Part shown: positions 1-5,075 of the stretch, piece by piece | Layout of the letters: every line of letters starts with the position of its first letter | Position numbering within the stretch: the first letter of the stretch is position 1 | Source: an uncultured beta proteobacterium | GTDB lineage: Bacteria > Pseudomonadota > Gammaproteobacteria > Burkholderiales > Burkholderiaceae | Assembly (NCBI GenBank): GCA_903835865.1 | Contig: CAILON010000113.1 | Span: 1 to 5,075 of the forward strand | Length of the DNA stretch: 5,075 bases | Direction: 5' to 3' | Translations under genes and position numbers: made by a program | Notes under the pieces: generated by a model | Seen by the model: the letters and a program-made list of their open reading frames with translations, nothing else | Told to the model about the DNA's origin: nothing | The model's database searches: none

Positions 1-201
1 AGTAAGGTTGAAGAGATCTGCCAAGCCATATTGAGCAATGGTCCGATGGCAGTAATGGCTTGTAAAAAAATGGTTCGCGACATATCTCAGCAGGCAATTA
101 CCGAAACCTTATTGGAAGACACTGTAGCGCGTATAGCTAGCATCCGCACGAGCGATGAAGCGCAAGCGCGCATGAAAGCCTTTCTTGAGAAAAGCAAATG
201 A
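1..201 (+). CDS. Enoyl-CoA hydratase/isomerase (crotonase) family protein, C-terminal part; possibly methylglutaconyl-CoA hydratase
   Basis: Frame 1 is open from the window edge to TGA at 199-201, giving the last 66 residues; the start and the active-site oxyanion-hole region lie upstream. The visible part matches the C-terminal helical region of crotonase-fold hydratases: 'NGPMAVMACKKMVR' corresponds to the usual GP-x-A-V-x-x-x-K segment, and the tail 'IRTSDEAQARMKAFLEKSK' corresponds to the common R-x-S-x-E-(8 or so)-AFLEK ending. Such enzymes add water across the double bond of a 2-enoyl-CoA in the cytoplasm. The gene overlaps the HMG-CoA lyase start by 4 bp (ATGA), so a 3-methylglutaconyl-CoA hydratase supplying HMG-CoA is the simplest role. 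That specificity is inferred from the neighbour and from a general likeness of the tail to LiuC/AtuE-type proteins. A generic enoyl-CoA hydratase remains possible because the catalytic half is not visible. Confidence 0.82.
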   Translation, partial: SKVEEICQAILSNGPMAVMACKKMVRDISQQAITETLLEDTVARIASIRTSDEAQARMKAFLEKSK

Positions 202-1133
202 AATCATCCTCCAGTCTTCCGAAAACAGTCAAGATTGTTGAAGTGGGGCCTAGAGATGGTCTTCAAAATGAAAAAGAGTTTGTTCCTATTCATGTCAAAG
301 TAGAACTCATTAATCAATTATCAGAAGCAGGCTTTCCAAATATAGAAGCAGCCTCATTTGTATCGCCCAAGTGGGTTCCCCAGATGGCTGGCAGCGATGA
401 AGTCATGGCTGCTATTACTAGGCGACCTGGCACTATTTACTCCGCCCTAACGCCAAACATGAGGGGTTATGAAGGAGCGCTGGCTGCTAAAGCAGATGAG
501 ATTGTCATCTTCTCTGCAGCATCTGAAGCGTTTTCTCAGAAAAATATCAACTGCAGTATTACTGAATCAGTCGAACGCTTTATACCAGTTGCAAAAGCAG
601 CTAAGCAAGACGGCATTCGCGTGCGCGGAAGCATTTCGTGCTCCTTTGGCTGCCCTTACCAAGGCATGGTGGAGCCCTCTCATGTTGCCGAAGTGGTTAA
701 ACGAATGCTGGACTTGGGATGTGATGAGATTGATATTGCTGACACAATCGGCGTAGGCACTCCAGGTCAAATTCAGTCAGTCTTTGAAACTATTTTTGCA
801 TTTGCCCCAAGACATCAGTTTTCTGGCCATTTTCATGACACCTACGGACAATCCCTCGCGAACATCTATGCGGCCATGGAGACAGGGGTAAGTATTTTCC
901 ACTCCTCCATTGCGGGTCTTGGTGGATGCCCGTATGCCAAGGGTGCAACTGGAAATGTTGCTACCGAAGATGTTCTTTATATGCTCAAAGGACTTGGTAT
1001 AGAAACTGGCATAGACTTTGATGCTGCTGTCAAAATAGGTCAATACATTACAAGAGCGACCGGTAAAACCAATGCATCACGCGTTGGACGAGCCATTAGC
1101 GCTAAACAATTAACAGGGGATCAAGATGCATAA
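198..1133 (+). CDS. mvaB: Hydroxymethylglutaryl-CoA lyase (HMG-CoA lyase)
   Basis: This 311-residue protein cleaves 3-hydroxy-3-methylglutaryl-CoA to acetoacetate and acetyl-CoA, the last step of leucine/isovalerate breakdown, using a divalent metal in a TIM barrel of the DRE-TIM metallolyase superfamily. It opens with 'VEVGPRDGLQNE' (residues 15-26) and carries the family signature 'SIAGLGGCPYAKGATGN' (237-253). Aligned by eye to human HMG-CoA lyase as I recall it, the key residues fall at a constant offset of 22: Arg19 and Asp20 (human R41, D42), Glu50 (E72), His211 and His213 in GHFHDTYGQ (metal ligands H233, H235), Cys244 (C266) and Asn253 (N275). No key residue is missing, and the length is normal for a bacterial enzyme. 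The ATG at 198 overlaps the upstream hydratase stop (ATGA) and has only a weak GAG-type ribosome site, suggesting translational coupling. The 3' end overlaps the receptor gene by 8 bp. A lyase for a near analogue of HMG-CoA cannot be excluded, but the active site looks canonical. Confidence 0.95.
   Translation: MKSSSSLPKTVKIVEVGPRDGLQNEKEFVPIHVKVELINQLSEAGFPNIEAASFVSPKWVPQMAGSDEVMAAITRRPGTIYSALTPNMRGYEGALAAKADEIVIFSAASEAFSQKNINCSITESVERFIPVAKAAKQDGIRVRGSISCSFGCPYQGMVEPSHVAEVVKRMLDLGCDEIDIADTIGVGTPGQIQSVFETIFAFAPRHQFSGHFHDTYGQSLANIYAAMETGVSIFHSSIAGLGGCPYAKGATGNVATEDVLYMLKGLGIETGIDFDAAVKIGQYITRATGKTNASRVGRAISAKQLTGDQDA
1115..1120 (+). promoter_or_regulatory. Ribosome binding site for the Bug receptor gene, inside the lyase gene
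   Basis: AGGGGA lies 5 nt before the ATG at 1126 and within the last codons of the lyase gene. It is a strong Shine-Dalgarno-like match and supports 1126 as the receptor start despite the 8-bp overlap. Confidence 0.7.
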
Positions 1134-2091
1134 ATTACTCAAACTACTGGCGCTAGCATTTGCAGCCAGCTCACTCCATTGCGCCGCGCAAAGCTATCCC
1201 TCCTCCAATATCACTCTGGTAGTTCCGTTTGCTCCAGGCAGTGGTACTGATGGAGTAGCTAGGATCATGGCGACAAAAATGGGGGCCATCCTCGGTCAAC
1301 CAGTCATTGTTGATAACAAACCAGGCGCTAGTGCGCAAATCGGTGCGCAATTAGTAGCCTCAGCCAAACCTGACGGCTACACCCTATTAATGACCACCAA
1401 TACCTCGCACTCGGCAAATCCCTGGTTATTTCAAAATCTCAAATACGACCCAATCAAAGATTTCACCCCAATCGCACGTGTTGGTGAATTGCCATTTGTG
1501 CTCACCGTTAATAACGACTTACCAGTAAAGACTGTTCAAGAGTTGATTGATTACGCCAAAGCAAATCCAGGCAAGCTATCTTATGGCACACCGAATAGCA
1601 CTTCATTAGTCACTACTGAAACGATCATGCACTTAACTAAAATTAGCATGTCGCAAATTCCATATAAATCGAGCCCACAAGCCCTAACAGACCTTATTGG
1701 CAATCAAATTCAGGTCTATGTAGTAGATACGGGATCTGGCATGGGGATGATTAAAGCTGGCAAGGTACGTGCTATTGGCTTAACTGGCAATCAACCTTAT
1801 GCCCAATTACCCAATGTGCCCCCGATTGCAAAAACCATTCAGGGTTTTGATCTCGTTTCTTGGAATGGTATCTTTGGCCCCGCAAATCTTCCCAAACCCA
1901 TTGTTGATAAAATCAATGCAGCTATTCAAGAGGCTGTGAAAGATAAAGAGGTGCAAGCCAAATTAGCGCAATTAGGTTTTGTAGTTTGGCCATCAAAAAA
2001 TCCCCAAGATTTTGCTCAGTATGTCAGCGATCAAATGGCTTACTGGGGTAAGTTAATTATTCAATCGGGCATTAAGTCTGAACTCAACTAA
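1126..2091 (+). CDS. Bug/TctC family periplasmic substrate-binding protein (tripartite tricarboxylate transporter receptor)
   Basis: This 321-residue protein is a Bug (Bordetella uptake gene) type receptor. Such proteins bind small organic acids in the periplasm and pass them to a TctA/TctB membrane transporter. The N-terminus is a Sec signal peptide: His2-Lys3 and Lys6, a hydrophobic core (residues 7-17), then a probable cleavage after Ala21 (CAA|QS). Family hallmarks follow: 'ITLVVPFAPGSGTDGVAR' (29-46), 'VDNKPGASAQIGAQ' (62-75), 'AKPDGYTLL' (80-88), 'PYKSSPQALTDLIGNQIQ' (179-196) and a C-terminal helix region ending 'YWGKLIIQSGI'. Length is normal. It sits between the lyase and the CoA-transferase, so its ligand is probably the acid degraded by this operon. 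No tctA or tctB is present in the window, so it either shares a transporter encoded elsewhere or acts otherwise, for example in sensing. The start at 1126 is supported by the signal peptide and AGGGGA. The exact ligand cannot be read from the sequence. Confidence 0.94.
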   Translation: MHKLLKLLALAFAASSLHCAAQSYPSSNITLVVPFAPGSGTDGVARIMATKMGAILGQPVIVDNKPGASAQIGAQLVASAKPDGYTLLMTTNTSHSANPWLFQNLKYDPIKDFTPIARVGELPFVLTVNNDLPVKTVQELIDYAKANPGKLSYGTPNSTSLVTTETIMHLTKISMSQIPYKSSPQALTDLIGNQIQVYVVDTGSGMGMIKAGKVRAIGLTGNQPYAQLPNVPPIAKTIQGFDLVSWNGIFGPANLPKPIVDKINAAIQEAVKDKEVQAKLAQLGFVVWPSKNPQDFAQYVSDQMAYWGKLIIQSGIKSELN

Positions 2092-2104
2092 TTTGTGAGT
2101 TATT

Positions 2105-2109
2105 AAGGA
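2105..2109 (+). promoter_or_regulatory. Ribosome binding site for the CoA-transferase gene
   Basis: AAGGA lies 5 nt before the ATG at 2115, within the short gap (2092-2114) after the receptor stop. The gap is too short to hold a convincing promoter or terminator, which supports read-through from the upstream genes. Confidence 0.65.
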
Positions 2110-2114
2110 ATCTG

Positions 2115-3305
2115 ATGGGCCCATTAGCAGGCGTTCGCGTCTTAGATTTAACCGCAGTTATCCTGGGTCCTTTTGCGACCCAAATTTTAGCGTCCATGGG
2201 CGCTGAGATTATCAAAATTGAAACGCCTGATGGGGACAATATGCGTGATGTTGGCCCCATGAGAAATCCCAAAATGGGCCATATCTTTTTACAAGCGAAC
2301 CGCGGCAAAAAAAGTATTGTTTTAGATTTAAAAGATCCCGCATCTAAGCAGGCAGCGCTTGATATTGCAAAGACAGTTGATGTTTTTATTTCCAATATCA
2401 GACCTCAAGCTTTAGATAGACTTGGCTTAGGTTATGAAGATTTAAAAAAGGTAAACGATAAGATCATCTATGTATCTTGTTCGGGCTTTGGTCTAGATGG
2501 CCCCTATGCAGATAAACCCGCCTATGATGATTTGATTCAAGGGGCTGCTGGCGTGCCCTGGCTCATGCAGCAATATGGTATTCACGAGCCGCGTTATGCG
2601 CCAACCACCTTGGGAGATAGGGTTACTGGACTGCACTCAGTCTATGCGGTTACTTCAGCCCTATACGCTCGCGAGAAGACAGGTAAGGGCCAACACATCA
2701 TCGTCCCCATGTTTGAATCCATCGCCCAATTTATTTTGGGAGACCACCTTGGCGGTGAATCTTTCATTCCGCCAATTGGTAAATCGGGATATGCGCGTCT
2801 TCTTTCACCTTATCGCAAGCCCTATGCAACGGAAGATGGCTATATTTCTATCCTGATTTATAACGATAAGCATTGGAAAAGTTTCTTTGAGGCAATTGGT
2901 CAACCGGAGCGCCTTCAAGAAGAAATCTTTTGTACACATGTCAACCGCGCAAATAATATTGACCGGGTATATCAAGAGGTTGAGTCCATCATGAAGACAA
3001 AAACGACTGCGCAATGGCATCAGCTTCTGGATCAATTTGATTTACCCAATCAAGCCATGAATTCGATTGACGACCTCATTAATGATGAACACCTTAGAAG
3101 TAAATCCTTTATTTACACCGAGGATCATCCCAGCGAAGGTCAAATTCGGGTAATGAAAAGCCCTGTGTCATGGTCAGAGACGCCGGCCAAGGAAGATTTA
3201 AGTCCTGCACCCACGCTTGGGCAGCATACCGCTGAGGTTTTGAGAGGACTTGGCTATGCAGAAGATGCTATTGAGACCTTAATTCGTACTGGCAGCAAGA
3301 AATGA
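2115..3305 (+). CDS. Family III CoA-transferase (CaiB/BaiF family)
   Basis: This 396-residue cytoplasmic enzyme moves CoA from a donor thioester to a carboxylic acid, forming interlocked dimers in the known members (formyl-CoA transferase, CaiB). The N-terminus 'MGPLAGVRVLDLTAVILGPF' and 'LASMGAEIIKIE' (25-36) are the family's Rossmann-like start. 'ANRGKKSIVLDLKD' (61-74) and 'RPQALDRLGLGYEDL' (96-110) are also characteristic. Asp168 in 'TTLGDRVTGLHS' matches the catalytic Asp (Asp169 of Oxalobacter formyl-CoA transferase) that forms the acyl anhydride intermediate, followed by 'REKTGKGQHIIVPMFE' (186-201). The start at 2115 has a good AAGGA site. The stop overlaps the dehydrogenase start by 4 bp (ATGA), so the two are probably translated together and act in sequence: activation of an acid, then its oxidation. 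The acid is not determinable from the family; succinyl-CoA or acetyl-CoA are typical donors in relatives. An acyl-CoA racemase (AMACR-type) of the same fold is a less likely alternative given the context. Confidence 0.94.
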   Translation: MGPLAGVRVLDLTAVILGPFATQILASMGAEIIKIETPDGDNMRDVGPMRNPKMGHIFLQANRGKKSIVLDLKDPASKQAALDIAKTVDVFISNIRPQALDRLGLGYEDLKKVNDKIIYVSCSGFGLDGPYADKPAYDDLIQGAAGVPWLMQQYGIHEPRYAPTTLGDRVTGLHSVYAVTSALYAREKTGKGQHIIVPMFESIAQFILGDHLGGESFIPPIGKSGYARLLSPYRKPYATEDGYISILIYNDKHWKSFFEAIGQPERLQEEIFCTHVNRANNIDRVYQEVESIMKTKTTAQWHQLLDQFDLPNQAMNSIDDLINDEHLRSKSFIYTEDHPSEGQIRVMKSPVSWSETPAKEDLSPAPTLGQHTAEVLRGLGYAEDAIETLIRTGSKK

Positions 3306-4465
3306 ACTTCCAATTCTCTCCAGAACAATTGCAAATCCAAGATGCAATTGAAAAACTCTGTAAGCCATTTGATGCAGAGTATTGGCTTAAAAAAGACGAG
3401 CTTGGTGACTTTCCTTTTGATTTCCATCAAGCCCTAGCTGATGCCGGCTGGCTTGGTATAACAATGCCCCCTGAATATGGCGGCGCGGGTCTGGGCATTA
3501 CAGAAGCAGCAATCATGATGCGCACCATCTCCGAAAGCGGGGCAGGTTTATCTGGCGCCTCTGCAGTACACATGAATATTTTCGGCTTGCACCCGGTGGT
3601 GGTCTTTGGAACCGATGAACAAAAAAAGCGCTGGCTACCTCCTTTAATTTCCGGTAAAGATCGGGCCTGCTTTGGTGTGACCGAACCTAATGCAGGCCTC
3701 AATACCCTAAAGCTATCCACTAAAGCTGAAAAGCACGGCGATCACTATGTTGTTAGCGGTCAAAAGATCTGGATCTCTACTGCCCAAGTTGCTAATAAAA
3801 TTTTGCTCTTGGCTCGTACCACCCCTGTAGAGGATGCAAAAGGTACTGAAGGTTTGTCCTTGTTCTATACCGATTTAGATCGCTCTTGTATTGATGTGCG
3901 AGAAATTGAAAAAATGGGGCGTAAGTGTGTGGATTCTAATGAAGTATTTATTGATAAGCTGAAGATTCCAGCGCATGACCTGATTGGAGAAGAAGGTAAA
4001 GGCTTTTCCTATATCCTGCATGGCCTTAATCCAGAAAGAATTTTGATCGCGGCTGAAGCCATTGGGCTTGGTCAAATAGCACTTGCCAGAGCTGCGCTGT
4101 ATGCCAAGGAGCGCATTGTGTTCGATAGACCTATTGGACAGAATCAAGGTATTCAGCATCCCTTAGCAAAATCGTGGATGGAGCTTGAGGCTGCTAACCT
4201 CATGGTATTCAAAGCAGCAAGTTTGTATGATGAAAAATTATCCTGTGCTGCTGAAGCGAATGCGGCAAAGTATCTCGCAGCAGAAGCCTGCTTTCATGCT
4301 TGCGAGAACGCCATCCTGACGCATGGCGGCATGGGCTACGCCAAGGAATATCACGTAGAGCGTTATCTGCGCGAATCTTGGATTCCACGCCTTGCACCTG
4401 TTAGCCCACAGCTTATTCTTTGCTTTATTGCCGAGAAAGTATTGGGCCTTCCAAAATCCTATTAA
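3302..4465 (+). CDS. Acyl-CoA dehydrogenase family flavoprotein
   Basis: This 387-residue protein has the full acyl-CoA dehydrogenase layout: an N-terminal helical domain (about 1-120), a middle beta domain (about 122-225) and a C-terminal four-helix domain (about 230-380). 'FGVTEPNAG' (124-132) and 'KIWIS' (155-159) are flavin-contact motifs. 'GGMGYAKEYHVERYLRES' (342-359) is the standard C-terminal segment. It would take two hydrogens from C2-C3 of an acyl-CoA and pass electrons to electron-transfer flavoprotein. The usual catalytic Glu in the 'YEGTS' motif (MCAD Glu376) is absent: the aligned stretch reads 'IPRLAPVSPQ' (361-370). Glu245 in 'HGLNPERILIA' aligns with Glu254 of isovaleryl-CoA dehydrogenase and is the likely base, which suggests a branched or bulky acyl chain. 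The ATG overlaps the CoA-transferase stop, with no strong ribosome site of its own, so translation is probably coupled. Substrate specificity, including any decarboxylating activity, is not established. Confidence 0.94.
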   Translation: MNFQFSPEQLQIQDAIEKLCKPFDAEYWLKKDELGDFPFDFHQALADAGWLGITMPPEYGGAGLGITEAAIMMRTISESGAGLSGASAVHMNIFGLHPVVVFGTDEQKKRWLPPLISGKDRACFGVTEPNAGLNTLKLSTKAEKHGDHYVVSGQKIWISTAQVANKILLLARTTPVEDAKGTEGLSLFYTDLDRSCIDVREIEKMGRKCVDSNEVFIDKLKIPAHDLIGEEGKGFSYILHGLNPERILIAAEAIGLGQIALARAALYAKERIVFDRPIGQNQGIQHPLAKSWMELEAANLMVFKAASLYDEKLSCAAEANAAKYLAAEACFHACENAILTHGGMGYAKEYHVERYLRESWIPRLAPVSPQLILCFIAEKVLGLPKSY

Positions 4466-4474
4466 ATTAAATTT

Positions 4475-4480
4475 AGAGAG
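4475..4480 (+). promoter_or_regulatory. Ribosome binding site deciding the cupin start
   Basis: AGAGAG lies 7 nt before the ATG at 4488, in the AT-rich 22-bp gap after the dehydrogenase stop. It is a modest match, but no better site precedes the longer in-frame ATG at 4392, which lies inside the dehydrogenase gene. It therefore favours 4488. Confidence 0.5.
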
Positions 4481-4487
4481 TAATGCA

Positions 4488-4877
4488 ATGAGCGCTACTA
4501 AATCCCAGTACTTTGTAAAAGCAGGTGAGGTTGAAGGCTATCACCCAGCGAACCATCTTGGCACTGTCAATCGCCGAATTATTGGCGCTGAGACTGTCGG
4601 CGCTAAACAGCTTGAAGTTCTCCATGGAACCATTGAGAAAGGTAAAGGCGCCCTGCCTCATGCCCACCCCGGGATTGAGCAAGTCTGCTACATACTAGAA
4701 GGTCGAGCTAGAGCAGAGGTCAATGGTGAAGTCTGTGAAATGGGGCCGGGAGATGCCTGCTTTTTCCCTGCTGATGCAATGCACGTTTTTACCGTGATCA
4801 GCGATGAACCCGTGAAACTCTTGGTAATCTACTCCCCACCCTACGAAGAGAATCCGGCAAGAGTGATTCGTCCTTAA
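4488..4877 (+). CDS. Small single-domain cupin protein
   Basis: This gene encodes a 129-residue cupin (one small beta barrel). Motif 1 is 'PHAHPGIEQVCYILEG' (57-72) with putative metal ligands His58, His60 and Glu64. Motif 2 is 'GPGDACFFPADAMHVF' (86-101) with the fourth ligand His99. All four canonical metal ligands are therefore present, so it probably binds a divalent metal such as Fe, Mn or Zn. The start at 4488 was chosen because the cupin begins cleanly there (MSATKSQYFVKAGEVEGY) and is preceded by AGAGAG; the in-frame ATG at 4392 would add 32 residues read from inside the dehydrogenase gene. There is no signal peptide, so the protein is cytoplasmic. It is the last gene before the terminator and probably belongs to the operon. 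Function is unknown: small cupins can be isomerases, dioxygenases, decarboxylases or ligand-binding proteins, and nothing here separates these. Confidence 0.9.
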   Translation: MSATKSQYFVKAGEVEGYHPANHLGTVNRRIIGAETVGAKQLEVLHGTIEKGKGALPHAHPGIEQVCYILEGRARAEVNGEVCEMGPGDACFFPADAMHVFTVISDEPVKLLVIYSPPYEENPARVIRP

Positions 4878-4901
4878 TTTTGCTGACCACTAGAATCAGA
4901 A

Positions 4902-4928
4902 ATTAGCGGGCCTCAAAGGCCCGCTAAT
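4902..4928. terminator. Probable bidirectional intrinsic terminator between convergent genes
   Basis: A perfect 11-bp inverted repeat has arms ATTAGCGGGCC (4902-4912) and GGCCCGCTAAT (4918-4928) around a 5-nt TCAAA loop. The stem has a GC-rich core and lies 24 bp after the cupin stop and 3 bp beyond the stop of the convergent FAH-family gene. Downstream on the + strand there is only a poor T-tract (GCCTTAAA). On the - strand the hairpin is followed by a short T-rich run (TTTCTGATT). The symmetry and the convergent setting suggest it ends both transcripts, although the weak U-tracts make efficiency uncertain. Confidence 0.75.
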
Positions 4929-4931
4929 GCC

Positions 4932-5075
4932 TTAAACGATCTTGATTGATAGATCAGGTAGTCCATTGATTTGGCAACGTATGACATCACCTCTTACAAC
5001 AGGACCTACATTCTCCGGGGTGCCAGAGTAAATAATATCCCCAGGGAACAATTCATTTGCTTCGGATAGCTTGGA
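4932..5075 (-). CDS. Fumarylacetoacetate hydrolase (FAH) family protein, C-terminal part
   Basis: The minus strand is open from the right edge to a TAA at 4934-4932, giving the last 47 residues; the start and the metal-binding ExE motif lie outside the window. The visible part holds the family's conserved C-terminal block: 'LFPGDIIYSGTPENVGP' followed by 'RGDVIRCQINGLPDLSIKIV', matching the usual PGD-(I/V)-I-x-x-GTP-x-x-VG, then GD and an I-x-GL-hydrophobic ending. FAH-family enzymes cleave C-C bonds in 1,3-diketo acids or decarboxylate oxo-acids in ring-cleavage and related pathways, with Mg or Mn. It runs convergently to the other genes and is separated by the hairpin, so it belongs to a different transcription unit. 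Whether it acts on a related metabolite cannot be told. The exact activity (acylpyruvase, fumarylpyruvate hydrolase, 2-oxo acid hydratase) is not resolvable from this fragment. Confidence 0.87.
   Translation of the reverse strand, partial: SKLSEANELFPGDIIYSGTPENVGPVVRGDVIRCQINGLPDLSIKIV

Noticed and set aside
1126..1188. Possible lipoprotein signal on the receptor, because Cys19 sits near the cleavage region
   Set aside because: The residues before Cys19 are S-L-H, which does not fit a lipobox (a small residue is required just before the Cys). A normal signal peptidase I site after Ala21 fits better.
2084..2395. Minus-strand open frame of 103 codons across the receptor/CoA-transferase junction
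   Set aside because: It lies antisense mostly to the well-supported CoA-transferase N-terminus and its translation shows no recognisable motif. It is a shadow of the real gene, as are the other antisense and out-of-frame open stretches inside the five complete genes.
4392..4487. Longer cupin reading frame starting at ATG 4392 (32 extra residues)
   Set aside because: The extension lies inside the dehydrogenase coding sequence apart from the last 22 bp, has no ribosome site, and adds sequence unrelated to the cupin fold. The ATG at 4488 has a ribosome site and gives a normal cupin N-terminus.
4466..4487. AT-rich gap before the cupin as a possible separate promoter
   Set aside because: Only 22 bp long and with no recognisable -35/-10 pair. 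A promoter inside the end of the dehydrogenase gene cannot be excluded but nothing supports it.
1..5075. Mobile element, CRISPR, RNA gene or defence system
   Set aside because: Coding sequence fills nearly the whole window with recognisable metabolic families. No direct-repeat arrays, transposase, tRNA-like cloverleaf or long inverted repeats other than the 4902-4928 hairpin were seen.

Overview
The window is a compact bacterial catabolic gene cluster. Five complete genes and one 5'-truncated gene lie head-to-tail on the + strand. A convergent gene, cut by the right edge, lies on the - strand. Base composition looks moderate (mid-40s % GC by eye, not computed). A Bug/TctC-type periplasmic receptor next to acyl-CoA genes is typical of Burkholderiales. 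The moderate GC would suit a low-GC freshwater member such as Polynucleobacter, but this is an inference and no marker gene is present to confirm it.

Layout: 1-201, C-terminal end of a crotonase-fold enoyl-CoA hydratase (possibly methylglutaconyl-CoA hydratase); 198-1133, HMG-CoA lyase with all its known catalytic residues; 1126-2091, secreted Bug/TctC substrate-binding protein; 2115-3305, family III (CaiB/BaiF) CoA-transferase; 3302-4465, acyl-CoA dehydrogenase; 4488-4877, small single-domain cupin; 4902-4928, a perfect 11-bp hairpin that probably terminates transcription from both sides; 4932-5075 (-), C-terminal end of a fumarylacetoacetate hydrolase (FAH) family protein. The + strand genes overlap by 4, 8 and 4 bp or are separated by about 22 bp, which points to one operon whose promoter lies upstream of the window. 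No gene-free stretch exceeds about 55 bp. I see no RNA gene, mobile element, CRISPR array or long repeat.

How the genes may work together: the receptor would bind an organic acid in the periplasm, the CoA-transferase would activate it, the dehydrogenase would introduce an alpha,beta double bond, the hydratase would add water, and the lyase would cleave the resulting 3-hydroxy-3-methylglutaryl-CoA (or a close analogue) to acetyl-CoA and a keto acid. Read this way, the operon spells a route for a branched dicarboxylic acid such as 3-methylglutarate. The conventional alternative is a leucine/isovalerate branch whose biotin carboxylase lies outside the window. The enzyme families are secure from motifs; the substrate and pathway are inference. 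The most notable molecular detail is that the dehydrogenase lacks the usual C-terminal catalytic Glu (MCAD Glu376) and carries a Glu at the alternative position used by isovaleryl-CoA dehydrogenase. I found no clearly new type of system here.
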